From Mermis nigrescens (Eukaryota > Nematoda > Enoplea > Mermithida > Mermithidae): DNA of 64,000 bases. Below are positions 43,058 to 54,599 of the stretch, piece after piece. The stretch is from positions 12,619,814-12,683,813 of the forward strand of contig JAVLUZ010000142.1 of the NCBI GenBank assembly GCA_036768485.1, read 5' to 3'. The position numbers were made by a program, and so were the translations under genes. A model generated the notes under the pieces. The model saw nothing but the letters and a program-made list of their open reading frames with translations. It did no database searches and had not been told where the DNA came from. The number at the start of each line of letters is the position of its first letter. Position 1 is the first letter of the stretch.

Positions 43058-43847
43058 GCTAGCGCACCTATGATCACTATTAGCGAATCACAACGGTAGA
43101 CAATACAGGTGGCAAAAATAATCGAGAAAACAAGTATAATTTGATGCGTCAATGTCATGTGTTGTGGTACGTACTTACCGACCTAACTGAGATTTTGAAA
43201 TCTCCCAGATCTAGGCCACCCTTAATGAGCTGAGCTTGCCAAAAGTAATGCATTTATCAATTTCGACAGGATGTCACTCAATCATACTACACTGCGCTAA
43301 TTGGATATATGTACATACGATTAATGCAGGTGTACACAACCCTTAAAGGACTCTACAGTATACATATGTACAATAGGCGAGGTGGCTTGGTGGGTATAGG
43401 TACATACATAATTAAGTAGGTACCGATACTGTATGCATACTTAAGTATGTATTATGAAGATATGACCTGGAAAATACCTACTGCATCATGCTTCGAAATT
43501 TGCAGGTAAGGTATAGAGCGAAAGAAGGAAAAAAGTGCTACCACTTTGTACCAAAATTATACCAAAATTATATCAAAAATATTTTCACATTTTCCGGAGT
43601 TTTAATATGATAAGAATATGATATACCAAAATTCTCAGAATTAAAATATGATATTGGTAGTCCAACAAGTGCCTACCAAAATCATACCAAAATTTATTTT
43701 TGGTATATCAAAATAACACTAGTGGTCTGTCGATTTGGTGGGGGTCGACCGGATTTTGGCGGTTCAGATCCCTCCCTACACCTATGTATAGTGATAGGGC
43801 CCCAGGTTGCATATATGGATACAGTATGACAACGGTGGTGTACTCAC

Positions 43848-43948
43848 AAATTTCTTCCCTGTCTTCGATGACATGTCCGTCATGTCCGCCGACGCTAGGT
43901 CCAGGCGTAGTGAATATATTTCCGAAGCCGAAACCAGGAACGCTTCGC
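43848..43948 (-). CDS. Exon-like segment of unknown gene
   Basis: On the minus strand it is bounded by an acceptor (GGCGTTGGGTTCAG|GC) and a strong donor (GAAATTT|GTGAGTAC), 101 bp, and is richer in CpG than its surroundings. Two frames are open: EAFLVSASEIYSLRLDLASA and RSVPGFGFGNIFTTPGPS. The first faintly recalls the first strands of LDL-receptor-type YWTD propellers, but that is not enough for a call. It may belong to the same minus-strand gene as the 46.6-kb exon. Confidence 0.35.
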
Positions 43949-44046
43949 CTGAACCCAACGCCAAAGGATTGGATTGAATGAATTAAAAAACGCATACATT
44001 ATCCTCAGTATACTTTTCTTCATTCTGCAAAAAAGGGTTATTGCCA

Positions 44047-44210
44047 TACATGGGCAGTAACGAAATTAAGAAGGATAAGGTCTGACATGGCAAATTGCCA
44101 AAAATAGCACCAAGAATTCAATTCTGGGTTGTATCGATTGAGGGGTTCACCGGATTCTTAAGGGGAAGCACAGAACCCCAGGCCCACACGCCCATGCGCG
44201 GTTATTGTAC
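44047..44210 (+). repeat. Short TGGGCAGTAACGAAAT...CACGCCCATGCG repeat
   Basis: Same layout as 15,458-15,617: CATGGGCAG, an interior with ATTGCCAAAAATAGC and AATTCAATTCTGGG, and CCACACGCCCATGCG at the end. A third relative is at 44,768-44,895. Confidence 0.5.
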
Positions 44211-45466
44211 AAAGAGCGTAACTATCCGAAATTAGGTACTTAGCCCTGACATTTCAGCGGCAGCCGCATCAGCACCTACGATTTTGCGCGGAAAGTATTT
44301 TCACAGAAAAATAATCTAAAAATGAATTTTTTCAAAACTTGATAATGGATTAAACATGAGCGGCGCCCGAATTCAGGGGGCGCCAAAAAATCTGAAGGTC
44401 AAAAGGTGATGGTAGGGGATGAAACACTATTTTTCGATATTTCCCATGGAACCCATTGGCATAGCAAAGAAAGCCTGCGAAAAAATGAACATTATAAGAA
44501 TATAATTTCGCGAGTCTTTCGAATTCTGTAGGCCCAGCCAAATCCTAGGCCTGCTCCCTACGCCCAAGTGCGATTTGTGTCCCCGAAATTTTGGGCTGCA
44601 ACTCAAACTTCATAAGGATATAAAAGGCAAGAAGGCGTACAAACAATCCTTGAATAACAATGTTAAAGTTTTTATTTGGACCCCGAAAATAAGTTTTGGT
44701 CGCCAGTGGGCGTTCAGGATTTCGCGGAGTAAAATTAAATTGGCTAAGCGAAAATGGTACTCCTCAAAATGGGCAGCAATTAAATTCTAGCGGGTCCGAT
44801 GGGGCCGAATTGCCAAAAACAGCGCCAAAAATTTAATTCTGGGGTTTTTTGAAGGAGGTAGTCCAAACCCTCCCATTCGACCTCCCATGCCCACGAGTGA
44901 TGCTCACCCTTGCCGAATATTCAAAATTTTTCAAAAATCAAGAAGTGAGCGACCCTCGTTTGCGGTGTTATGGCTTAGAATTGTAAATTTTTCAACGCTG
45001 GTCAGCAAGATCCGAATCAAACATGATCTGTGGCTGCTTAAGCGTTTTCAGCGATCTTTTGAGTAGAATGCATCAAATTTTTGGCACTTTGCGCTATATG
45101 CTCAGTTTTTGATTATATTTCGACAGAAACTTAGTCGATTTCTTCATAGTTTTTAAAATTTTTTCACTTTATGATGTTGAAGAAAAAGAGCGTTATCAGA
45201 ACGTCAAATATCACGTTTTCGACGCTTACCCATCGGTTTTAAGCCCGAAAAGGCCTTTAAAAATTTCTACCGGTTTCGAACCCCAGAAAAAGTGCGTAAC
45301 CACACACTGAAAATCCAGTTTATAAAAATTTCCGAGTCAAGAATTCCTCGAAATTCCCGCTCTTCAAACGTCTGCGGGTGACAAAATGTATTACTACGGT
45401 AAATTGATTAGAAACTCCCAAAAAAATCACCAGTGACGAATCAAGGATTTTCCTAAGGGTGGGGGC

Positions 45467-45718
45467 CATAGGAGGGCGGCACCAAAATTTTGGGGGTATT
45501 AGATTCTTCAAAGGTCAAAAAATGGCCCTTAACATGGTGGTATGGCGAAAAAAACCATTTTCCAATGTTTATCATCGAACACTATCCATTGGCATCAAAA
45601 AATTGCGGGAAAACAAAAAAATTTCAAAAATTGAATTATGGGAGGGGTGTATTTTGGTTTCTGGGAGATATTTTGGTTTTGGGGGTGCATACCCCCGAAC
45701 CCCCTACGTCCAGGTATG
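45467..45718 (+). mobile_element. hAT-type miniature element, family A, copy 12
   Basis: From CATAGGAGGGCGGCACC to ACGTCCAGGTATG; flanks GTGGGGGC and GTGAGGGC match at 7 of 8. Nested in family B. Confidence 0.9.
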
Positions 45719-46253
45719 GTGAGGGCGATACCTCAACTATTTCAAAAGCAGTCGAAAATAAGTCCAAAAAATTTGCCCTTCACGTGATTTTTTTGGCGTT
45801 TTGCGTTATCTACATACTTTCATTTAAAATCACTTTTGGAGCAACATTTTTCAAAAAATTTTGAAAATTTTAACAATTTCGCCCGAAATAAACATTCAAA
45901 TTTCTTTGATTTAAGCTGAAAATCTGGCGCGAAGCGCCGGAAAATTGAAGAATTGAAGAAAAAAAAAGCTGAAGAACCTTCAGAAGCCTGAAACTGCTCT
46001 CGATCTCCTTGATTTATTAGCATTTGCCGCAAAACGTCGGAAATTTTGAAAAGTTACGCTTGAAAATAAAGATTTGCTGAAAAAATTGTTTTTACCTTTA
46101 GAATCGCCTAAAACCAATTCTCTAAGCAAAAATATGGCTCCCGTACCGCCAAGACAGTAAATAAAAGTTATTTATGCAGGTAAGCATTGCAAATGACATA
46201 TCCAGTCTTAATTTCGCCAATTATTTTTGGTCACGGGGGTGACCACTGACCAC

Positions 46254-46496
46254 CATAGGTGGGCGGTACCAAAGTTCTGAGAGGGTGCAAGATTTTTTCA
46301 AAGGTCAAAAAATTGCCTTAAAAATGGTGGTATGACGAAAAAGACCATTTTCCACGTTTTTCATCGAGCACTATCCATTGGCATCAAAAAATTGCGGAAA
46401 AAAACAGAAAAAAAATTTTCAAAAATTGAATTATGGGGGGAGAATCTTGATTTCTGGGGGGTGCATACCCCTAAACCCGTCCACGCCCAGGTTATG
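46254..46496 (+). mobile_element. hAT-type miniature element, family A, copy 13
   Basis: From CATAGGTGGGCGGTACC to CCACGCCCAGGTTATG with the full core, nested near the right end of the family B element. Confidence 0.9.
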
Positions 46497-46572
46497 GTGG
46501 CCAACCCTCCTCCCCCTCCACCTTAAATCCGTCCCTGAAAAACCACACGTAAAAGTTAGTTTCATAGCATAC

Positions 46573-46854
46573 TCTCGCGGCTTTAGATTTTTCCAGACTC
46601 CTTTTCCATACATCTGGTAATTTGATAATCGGATTTTGCGGCGCTTCGTCCGGCGCATTGGTAATCCATTCGGGCAAAATTATGACAGGATCGTCGGACG
46701 ACTGATTTTGGGCTATTTTGGCCCTATTCATCAAACAAGACGAATTTTGGGCGTCTATGCGCGTGATTTGCACCGGCTGCGCCGGCTGTGCGTAGCCAAA
46801 ATATCGGCCGTCAGCTCGGGGTCGCCGTCCGTACAATTTAACGTATTTTTGGGC
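46573..46854 (-). CDS. Internal exon of an unidentified gene (94 codons)
   Basis: The minus-strand exon lies between a clean acceptor (GATCTTTACAG|GCC) and donor (GCGAGA|GTATGC), exactly 94 codons, phase 0 on both sides, with no stop. Base composition and CpG content rise sharply inside these limits. The product is polar (AQKYVKLYGRRPRADGRY, IAQNQSSDDPVIILPEW, NPIIKLPDVWKRSLEKSK) with no motif I can name. The family B element ends 36 bp from the donor. Partner exons were not established. Candidates on the same strand are 43.85 kb downstream and 53.5-54.1 kb upstream. Confidence 0.6.
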
Positions 46855-47264
46855 CTGTAAAGATCTTGTTTTAAATTGTTTACTGGCCAAGAAATATCAA
46901 AACTGGTGACAAAGGCCCCGAATTAGATACGGGCTGCTTATGTCAGACACGCATTTGAAGAGTATTTGGGGTTAACAGTAAAATAAAGATGCGATAAAAT
47001 ATATTTATTGGAAAAATATGGCGAAGTAGAGGCCAAAAACGAATAAAATCATAAATTTTTTGCTTAAAGTTTTGGAATGACAAAAAGGCGCATTTAAGGT
47101 TATATTAAGAATAACGATTTTTAAAAAACATGCTAGCTGAACAAAGCTTTCTTCCTGACCTTTCCTGAACTGGGCTGGTCCTCTAGAACGGCCGCCTTCG
47201 GCATTTCGGGCAGAGAACCAGCAAAAGAAAACATATGCGCGCGTAGGGAATTGGGGGTCTAGAT

Positions 47265-47511
47265 CATAAATGGGCTGCACCATAATTCTGGGGGTGCAAA
47301 AGGTCAAAACATGGTCTTGAAAATGGTGGTATGGCGAAAAAACACCATTTTTCAACGTTTCTCATCGAACACTATCAATTGGCATCGAAAAATTGCAAAA
47401 AATTGTAAAAAATTTCAAAAAATTGAATTCTGGGAGTTATTTTAGCTTCTGGGGGTGTATTCGGCCTTCTGGGGTGCATACCCCAGCACCCCCTTCCCAC
47501 GCCCACGTGTG
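47265..47511 (+). mobile_element. hAT-type miniature element, family A, copy 14
   Basis: From CATAAATGGGCTGCACC to CCCACGCCCACGTGTG; flanks GTCTAGAT and GTCTAGGC share six of eight bases. Confidence 0.86.
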
Positions 47512-47869
47512 GTCTAGGCCATATATGATCCTGAAGGCTCGGGTGTTTTTACCACTATTCTAAAAATTTTTCACCTGAATCCCACAGAAATATAATGTTC
47601 CCAGAAATTCGTTCAGCTACCTCTTTGCTCAAAACCGTTAAAGTTTCAGCGCCTCGCGTCGCGCCATATATTCATTTTTTTGACTACATTTAATTCACTT
47701 TATTTTTTGGATGTATTTTCGGAATTATCTCTAATGTATTCACTTTTTTTACGTTCTAGGAACATAGAGCATCGTCATAAACGCCTAAAAATGTTTGGCA
47801 CTGATCCACTGTTTTTGACGCGTTTTAGTAAAATGTTTAGATGTAAACCCACCAGAATATGCTGTGCAC

Positions 47870-48110
47870 GTCTGATATAGAACCAAAATGAAAAAATAGG
47901 AAATTTTAGGAGAAAATGTGCCAAAACGAAGGCGAAAAATGGAAATCAAAGATGTTATCAACTGACCAGAAACTTGGATTAACGTAGTATTTAGGCTATA
48001 TTTCGGCATTCCCAGTTTTTGAGGCCATTCTGGCCCGAAAAAGCGGACTGATTTGAACCCCAGACCGGCCAACTCTCCCCAAACCAATACCGGCCAATGC
48101 TATGCATCTA
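47870..48110. repeat. Family E dispersed repeat, copy 2
   Basis: Contains the family sequence AGGAAATTTTAGGAGAAAAT, GTGCCAAAACGAAGGC, ACTGACCAGAAACTTGG and GGCCAATGCTATGCATC. Confidence 0.6.
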
Positions 48111-48192
48111 TGAGTAAGACACCGTTTTGAACGCTAACTAGGGTCATCTAATAATGTATGAAGCAAACTTCTAAGCAGTATCGAGTTACAAT

Positions 48193-48603
48193 CATACATG
48201 ATCTTGGTGGGTTCTCACACTCCCAGAAAAATTTTCACCCCACCTAAAAATTTTTTCACCCGACCTCCCAGAATTGGCGGTTTTTTGAAAGTTTACAAAA
48301 ATTTCTTAAAAATTTATGGAAGAGATGCTTTTTTTGCGTTCTTAGCTACCTATTTGCTAAAAAGTGCCAAATTTTGCATCGCGCCATTATACTCATGTTT
48401 AGATTATATTTTGTTCGAATTTGATCCGATTTTTTCGATTTTTTTGGAACTTTTTTATGTTTTTATGCTCTAGAAGGATAGCGTATCATTAGAACAGCTG
48501 AAAAACAATCTTTTTGACGTGTACCTACCATTTAGACCCAACAAAAGGCAATTTATAATTTCACCCCCTCCCCCCCCTAGAGTTCCGATGCTGTGCATGT
48601 ATG
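48193..48603 (+). mobile_element. hAT-type element, family D, copy 1
   Basis: Starts CATACATGATCTTGG and ends GCTGTGCATGTATG (inverted CATACATG). Flanks GTTACAAT and GTTATGAT share six of eight. The interior has TTTTCACCCCACC, GCGCCATTATACTCATG and a CACCCCCTCCCCCCCC tract. Non-coding. Confidence 0.78.
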
Positions 48604-49059
48604 GTTATGATGATTCCAAACATAATCAAAAAATTAACATGCAGGCAAAAATGCGAAGCTTAATTTAAAGTATGTACTTTTGCGAAATGTGACTTCATTT
48701 CGTTTTCCGCACTCTACAAGATGCAATTCGTGCCAATAAGTGCGTATAAACTACTATTTTTTGCAAAGCAGTCAAAGTCATGGAGACACTTTGTATGTTG
48801 TTTTGACGCTCGATTAATTTAAGGATCAGACCAAGTAATTCAAAAACTTCAGAATTGACCGATAGATCGATTGAACTTTTGATTTATCGCCAAAATCTAA
48901 AAATCGTATTAAAATGTTATTTTACGGATAAGCTATTTTAATTCTCATCTTTAATCGAAAATAGCGGCTAAGCTTAAACCTATGCTCGACCATACTCAAT
49001 AATTGGCATCTCAAAAATAGTCACGCATATTCCAGAAATTGGGTTCAGGGCGTTTTGTC

Positions 49060-49319
49060 CAGACATGCATATTGGGGGTTTAGGCTTTAGCTAGACCCTC
49101 TAGAATAAAAAATAGAAAATTTTTCAAGACAATTGTCAAAATGAAGGGTAAAAACATAATGAAATAAAAAATCTTCTTCAAGAAAATTGATCAGAAATTG
49201 TACATCAGTATACTCGTAGTTTTAACGCTATCTTACACTTTTACCAGATTTTGACGTCGTTTTAGCCCAAAAAAGCTCAATACTTTACTCCCCAGGCCAG
49301 CTGACCCCAGAGTCCCACA
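49060..49319. repeat. Family E dispersed repeat, copy 3
   Basis: CATGCATATTGGGGGTTTAG, then AAAAAATAGAAAATTTTTCA, ATTGATCAGAAATTGTAC and GACCCCAGAGTCCCACAC. Directly abuts a family C element. Confidence 0.6.
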
Positions 49320-49493
49320 CAGGCAAATAGCTGTCCGTTCTATTTTGGGGGGACCAACACCATTTTGGGGGACTAAGCCCGAAAAGGCTAAAAATAGCAC
49401 AAAATAACGTTTAAAAAGTCCTATTTTTCCGATTTTACTGAATTTTGGGGGGGTCCGAACCGAACCCCCATTCCCCTCAGAGATACGTGCCTG
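49320..49493 (-). mobile_element. hAT-type miniature element, family C, copy 2
   Basis: In inverse orientation: CAGGCAAATAGCTGTCCG to CAGAGATACGTGCCTG. Flanks GTCCCACA and GTCCCACG match at 7 of 8. Confidence 0.88.
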
Positions 49494-49609
49494 GTCCCAC
49501 GATGCTGTATATCAACGGTTTTGTCCCCCCAGAATATATACCTGATTAAAATAAAAAATTTTAATAAAATGATTAAAATTTTAAAATGACTGTTAATTTT
49601 TTGACTTGT

Positions 49610-49860
49610 GAATGGGATAATGTGGGAGGGGGTCTAAAACCCGGAATGGGAAAATGGAAAATTTTGCGCGGAAAATTAGGCAAAATGGAGGCCAAAAATG
49701 GATGAAAATTAAAAATTTTCTTAAAAACTGCTTCAAATTGACCAGAAACTGTGTAATAATGTATGTTTAACGCTATTTTAGCGGTTTGCCCAAAAAAAGT
49801 TAAATTGTGCCCCCCTTCCCCCGATCGACTGACTCACTCAGATAAAAAATGCTGTGCATA
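49610..49860. repeat. Family E dispersed repeat, copy 4
   Basis: Contains GAAAATGGAAAATTTTGCGC, AGGCAAAATGGAGGCCAAA, TTCAAATTGACCAGAAACT and ATGCTGTGCATACATGC at the end. Confidence 0.65.
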
Positions 49861-49872
49861 CATGCTGCCGAC

Positions 49873-50090
49873 CATACCTGGGCGTGGGGGGGTGTTTGCA
49901 GGAAAAAACGAAAAAAATTTTTAAATTTTTTTTCGTTTTTTTCGCAATTTTTTGATGCCAATCGATAGCGTTCGATGAGAAACGTTGAAAAATGGTGTTT
50001 TTTCGCCATACCACCACTTTTAAGGCCATTTTTTGACCTTTGGAAAAATCTTGCAACCCCCTTCCAGAACTTTGGTGCCGCCCACCTATG
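49873..50090 (-). mobile_element. hAT-type miniature element, family A, copy 15
   Basis: From CATACCTGGGCGTGGGGGG to TGGTGCCGCCCACCTATG, with target CTGCCGAC perfectly duplicated at 49,865-49,872 and 50,091-50,098. Confidence 0.94.
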
Positions 50091-50615
50091 CTGCCGACTC
50101 TCAGAACGTTTGATTTTTCGAAAAATCACAGAGAAGATGCCCTTTAAGTATTTAGCTGTAGTCTGGCTTTAAAAGTGCCTATTTCGGATGCTCCGCCATA
50201 TTCATTTTTTGAAAATATTTTAACCAGCTTATTCGAAATTATGAAAATTTTTTTCCAAATGGTCAGAAGCCATAAACTAAGATCCTATAAAATAAATAAA
50301 TAAAATAAATATCGTAAAATAGACGCGACATTTTGTAAAAATATTTAGGGGCCGATACTCACGATTAAAACTCTACGTAAGTGGTCACCTTTCTTGAAAT
50401 ACGGGTTTCTGCTGCTTGCCGAAATTTGACTTCAAAACTATGCTGCTAGAGTGCACTTGTCGGGGGTGCTCACACTCGAAATTGCTTTCTTTGCTGCCTG
50501 CATTATTTTCCTTGTTTTCGGGCGGTTGATTCATAAATTCCTATAAATAGTCGCCGAAATGCAGCCTAGCGAAAAATACAATAAACTCAACCGTCATTCG
50601 CAGCTGAGTCAGGAC

Positions 50616-50998
50616 CATACATGATCTTGGGGAGGGGGCTTGTTAACCTCAATGAATATTTCCACCCTTCCCCGGAACTGGCCATTTTTCTAAAGTTTCC
50701 AAAATGTTCCTGAAAATTTGTATAAAAAGTGCTTTTCAAAGCGTTTTTAGCTATCTTTTTCATCAGATTTTAAAATTTTCGACGCTTGGCGCCACATACT
50801 CATGTTTTGACCTACATATTTTCCAGTGTGTTCGACTTTTTTGATTTTTTTCCGAAATTTTTCAGAATGTTTTTATGCATTAAAAAGAAAGATAGAGCGT
50901 CGTCAGAAAAGCAAAAAACGATGTTTTTGACGCGTATCCACAGCCCAAAAAGGCCCTTTAAAATTCCACCTTTCCCAGAAATCCCATGCTGCGCAAGT
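50616..50998 (+). mobile_element. hAT-type element, family D, copy 2
   Basis: Starts CATACATGATCTTGGGGAGG and ends CCCATGCTGCGCAAGTC. The interior matches copy 1 (TTCCACCCTTCCCC, GCGCCACATACTCATGTTT, ACGCGTATCCAC). Confidence 0.75.
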
Positions 50999-51235
50999 CC
51001 GGTCAGCAATAAGTCATTTGGTAGGATTATGGTGCGGTTGCAGTACATTGCATATCAGCCAATGCCGTGCCGCGAAATTTGGTGGAAATGATTAATGATA
51101 TTTTTTGACAATAAAAACATTAAATACATATTTATAAATTATATGTCGGATAATTATTTGAAATTAGTTTCTTGTAAATTTAGGCAATTTCCGGAGAAGG
51201 TAAGGAGGAAAAAAGAAACTATTTGTAGCGCAGAC

Positions 51236-51398
51236 CAGCACGTATCTCTGGGGAATGGGGGTCGGACCCCAAAATTCAGAAAAATCGGAAAAATAGGACT
51301 TTTTAAACGTTATTTTGTGCTATTTTTGGCCTTTTTGGACTAGTCCCCCAAAAAATTGGTGTTGATCCTCCAAAATAGGACGGCCAGCTACGTGCCCG
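51236..51398 (+). mobile_element. hAT-type miniature element, family C, copy 3
   Basis: CAGCACGTATCTCTGGGG to CCAGCTACGTGCCCG; flanks GCGCAGAC and GCGCAAAC match at 7 of 8. Confidence 0.9.
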
Positions 51399-52117
51399 GC
51401 GCAAACGAATCAAAAAATCCAAAAAAGACACATCTTTTCTTTATCGATACGAACACACAGAACTGCTAGAAAACAAATAAGTTAGTTGACTTTAACAAGT
51501 AAACCTCATGTAATATTTCAATCAGACATTCATTTCAAAATCCAATGAAAAAGTTCAATACGAGAAGCACAGTCCGATAATCTAATGAACGTCTCATCTG
51601 CGAAAAGCAAAGTTGAAATCGGCTTAAAATTGCAAAAAGATTCAAAGTTTGAAAGATCAGATCACGGCTTATTTTTTGCTTCCGGCAAAGATTTTTCCGA
51701 ACGTACAAAGACTTTTTGGGACCGTATTTGTACATGCACAAAAATTTTTCGGTAATAAAACCAGTCAAAACGTACTGACTTGTTCCCTTTGTTTTTATTG
51801 TAGCAGAAATTGAGTTTGAAAGTCAAAAATACCAAGATTTTCCGAGACGATGATAACCGTACCGTTCCTCTTTCCTGTTTTAACTTTAAAAATTTAAATA
51901 AGCCAAAATATTTCAGTGCTATTCAAGTTCACGCAAAATTTAGCGATTTAAGACATTGTTGTATTTGTCGGATATGTCCAAACTTTATTCGGAATTTAAA
52001 TGGGACAGCGAGAATACAGTTTTGAATTAGTTTCACAATTTTCTGTTTTTTTTATCATAAAGCATCAAAATTGTGTTTTAGGTGTAAATATTGAACTTTT
52101 GGTGCCCGCGCGATACA

Positions 52118-52265
<148 letters not shown>

Positions 52266-52473
52266 ACACTGTCATTAAAAACGCAGAAAATCTACACGAA
52301 AAGGCTAAAAATAACAGAATTTTTTCGACAGTTTTGCGCCTTGTTGATAAATTTTTGACACTAGACCCATAAATTGTCGCAGCACGCTGACCACAGGTAA
52401 AAAACTATCATATAATTCACTAGCATTTACAATATACAAAATGTACAAAGAATTTTGCGTACTATCTTTGTAT

Positions 52474-52654
52474 CAGGCACGTATCTCTAGGGGTGGGATA
52501 TTGGGGGTTCGGTCGGACCCCCAAAATTCAGAAAAATCGGAAAAGTATGACTTTTTAAAACGTTATTTTGTGGTACTATTTTTGGGCCTTTTTGGCTAAG
52601 TCCCCCCAAAATTGGTGTTGGTCCCCCAAAATAGGACGGCCAACTACGTGCCTG
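52474..52654 (+). mobile_element. hAT-type miniature element, family C, copy 4
   Basis: CAGGCACGTATCTCTAGGGG to CCAACTACGTGCCTG, with target CTTTGTAT perfectly duplicated at 52,466-52,473 and 52,655-52,662. Confidence 0.94.
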
Positions 52655-52662
52655 CTTTGTAT

Positions 52663-53500
52663 ACGTACAAACGGAACTTGTACAAAATGAAATAAAAACG
52701 GTGGATCAAATCAGCGCTCTCCTTTCGAATTAGCGCAAAATACGAATAAAATTTCCGCTATTCCTGCTACTTTTTAGGAACGTTAAACTATGCACATAAA
52801 AATATACGAATCCTTGAATTAACGATGACGAACAAAAACGAGAAAGGTACGTGATAAAACGTCGGAAATGAAGATAAAACACCGAAAAGGAGCAATAATA
52901 AAATCCTAATAGCTGCAAACATAAGAGAAAGAGAATTTATTTATTGCGTATAAACATGGTCATAGAATTTGACAGGAGCACAGAATTACTGTTTCAAACA
53001 TTTTTTTCAATGCCGATAATAATAGAGCTTGATGAGAAGCGTCGAAAAATTGTGATTTTGCCATTAGGTACCATCAATTTTTTCGGCACTTTTCTAATGT
53101 TTGCACATTTTTCTATTTGAAATTTAATAAATTTAATTTTTAACTCAACCCCATGTTCGAGTATATGGTTTGTGTCTCTTACAATTAAAAGTCACCAACA
53201 AAGTCATAAAGTTTTAAAACCTTCTTTCGTTTTTTCGTGATTTTCGTTTCAATGGATATGGCTCGATGTGAAACCGCTAAAAATGGCATAATTCAGCTCA
53301 ACCACCGATTTTAAGGCCCTTTTCTTTACATTTGGAAATTTTTTGACCACTCAGATATCCAGAATCCCGAATCTGCCGTTGCACTAATACATGGATCGAT
53401 TCAATAATTCATTAAAACCCACCAAATTTTATGAGCTTTCGCAAGACTGCAATAGTAGATTTCAAACATTTTATGCAGCTTGCAAAGATCCGAGTAAAAA
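52663..53500. other. No recognisable gene; family A-like relics
   Basis: About 53,000-53,340 contains the words TGCCGATAATAATAGAGCTTGA, GAGAAGCGTCGAAAAATTGTG and ATGGATATGGCTCGATG, which recall old, strongly diverged family A cores. Nothing coding seen. Confidence 0.45.
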
Positions 53501-53510
53501 TTTTACAAGC

Positions 53511-53680
53511 TTCTTGACAGTATTTCCTTGATAAGCTTTAGCTCTTCATCAGTCTGCATAAACGTGCCGATATTGGGTCCCTCGATGGAATTTCAGAACG
53601 CAGCAAAGGAGATTTCAATTGGTGCCAGGTTAATCGTTTTTTCGGGTCGAGTTTGCTCTTCGCCTATAGTAATACGGTTA
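53511..53680 (-). pseudogene. Decayed 3' exon of an unidentified gene
   Basis: On the minus strand an acceptor (CTCCGCGCACAG|TTT) is followed by FNRITIGEEQTRPEKT and INLAPIEISFAAF. Then comes one TGA, then NSIEGPNIGTFMQTDEELKL and IKEIL up to a TAA. The single internal TGA in otherwise smooth coding sequence suggests recent inactivation, although an unseen intron is possible. Function unknown. Confidence 0.4.
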
Positions 53681-53844
53681 AACTGTGCGCGGAGGAAAAT
53701 TAGGTCATGAATTTCAGAATTAAATTTAAAAATTTAATGAATTTAACTTTGAAAAAAACTAATTCTTATTCAATCGCATTGAACGCCACATGTTCCCCCA
53801 ATGTAAATAGTACACGTTTCCTCATACAAACGCTAACCTGGTTT

Positions 53845-54025
53845 TTAATAAAACTCACAATTAACGATCAAATAATGTAATCCGGATATCACGACCGCCA
53901 TCTCTTCATCCAAACACAATAGTAAGCCACAATCGACGTTTTTAAAATCGATCGTAGCGCATCATTTGTCGAGCAAATCACCGAAATCCGAGTATTCACC
54001 TTCCGCGCTCAATCAGGATTTGGCG
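53845..54025 (-). pseudogene. Decayed upstream exon of the same unidentified gene
   Basis: Minus-strand frame SAEGEYSDFGDLLDK, stop, then ATIDFKNVDCGLLLCLDEE and MAVVISGLHYLIVN, ending at a donor-like AATT|GTGAGT. Composition is coding-like and the segment sits 170 bp upstream of the previous one. Phases at the putative junction do not agree, which adds to the impression of decay. Confidence 0.35.
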
Positions 54026-54139
54026 GCGAGACGTGCTTTAAAAATTAGCTTCGGCGCGAAATTCCGACGCAGTCCTTTTTGCAGATTAGGGCATTGCGTA
54101 GAATAAGGATTTCGACCAAACTCGGTGTGGCTACTCGCC

Positions 54140-54355
54140 CATAATCTTGGGGAGTGCCCGAAATTTTTCACCCCCCAAAGAAATTGGCGATTTTTAGAAA
54201 GTTCGAAAAAGATGCTTTTTAAGCGTTTTGGCTATCTATTTCCTTAAAAGCGCAAAATTCTCCGGCGCTTCGCGCCATTATACACATCTTTTTTGAACCG
54301 AAAAAGGCACTTCCTAATTTAACTCCCCCCAGGATTCATATGCTGTGCATGTATG
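54140..54355 (+). mobile_element. hAT-type element, family D, copy 3 (internally deleted)
   Basis: CATAATCTTGGGGAGTG to ATGCTGTGCATGTATG with shortened interior (GCGCTTCGCGCCATTATAC retained). A further CATACATGATCTGGGGAGGG start follows at 54,364. Confidence 0.72.
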
Positions 54356-54599
54356 GTGCCTACCATACATGATCTGGGGAGGGTTGGTTTGAGGATCATG
54401 CTTGTAAAATAGGAGATGGAGATAGGGATCCCCTGAAGTTGGTCGCCCTTCCTCCTCCAGTCACCCAAAGCCATAAAACTTTTGAGCCTTCCCCGTTTTT
54501 GACGAAAACTGTCACTTTAGGCCGAAAAATTGGGGGGTCGTTTTACCCCTGACTCCATCTAAAAATAGTCGGAGACTCTCATCCAAAAGTTCGAGTGGT

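Larger units (their letters stand above)
42104..43721. mobile_element. TIR element (family L) with ATATGATAT-rich subterminal repeats
   Basis: Outer ends TAGTGTTATTTTTGGTA and TATATCAAAATAACACTA are inverted. Flanks ATGGTCTA and GTGGTCTG share six of eight bases. Subterminal zones are rich in ATATGATATA/TATACCAAAAT words on both sides. Family E and family A elements are nested inside. No transposase. Confidence 0.7.
45431..46537 (+). mobile_element. hAT-type element, family B, interrupted by two family A copies
   Basis: Ends CAGTGACGAATCAAGGATTT and AAATCCGTCCCTG are inverted and match the 15.9-kb copy. Flanks are AAAAATCAC and AAAAACCAC. The family B body resumes after each family A insertion (for example AAAATAAGTCCAAAAAATTT after the first). 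GGCGCGAAGCGCC hairpins are present. Confidence 0.85.
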
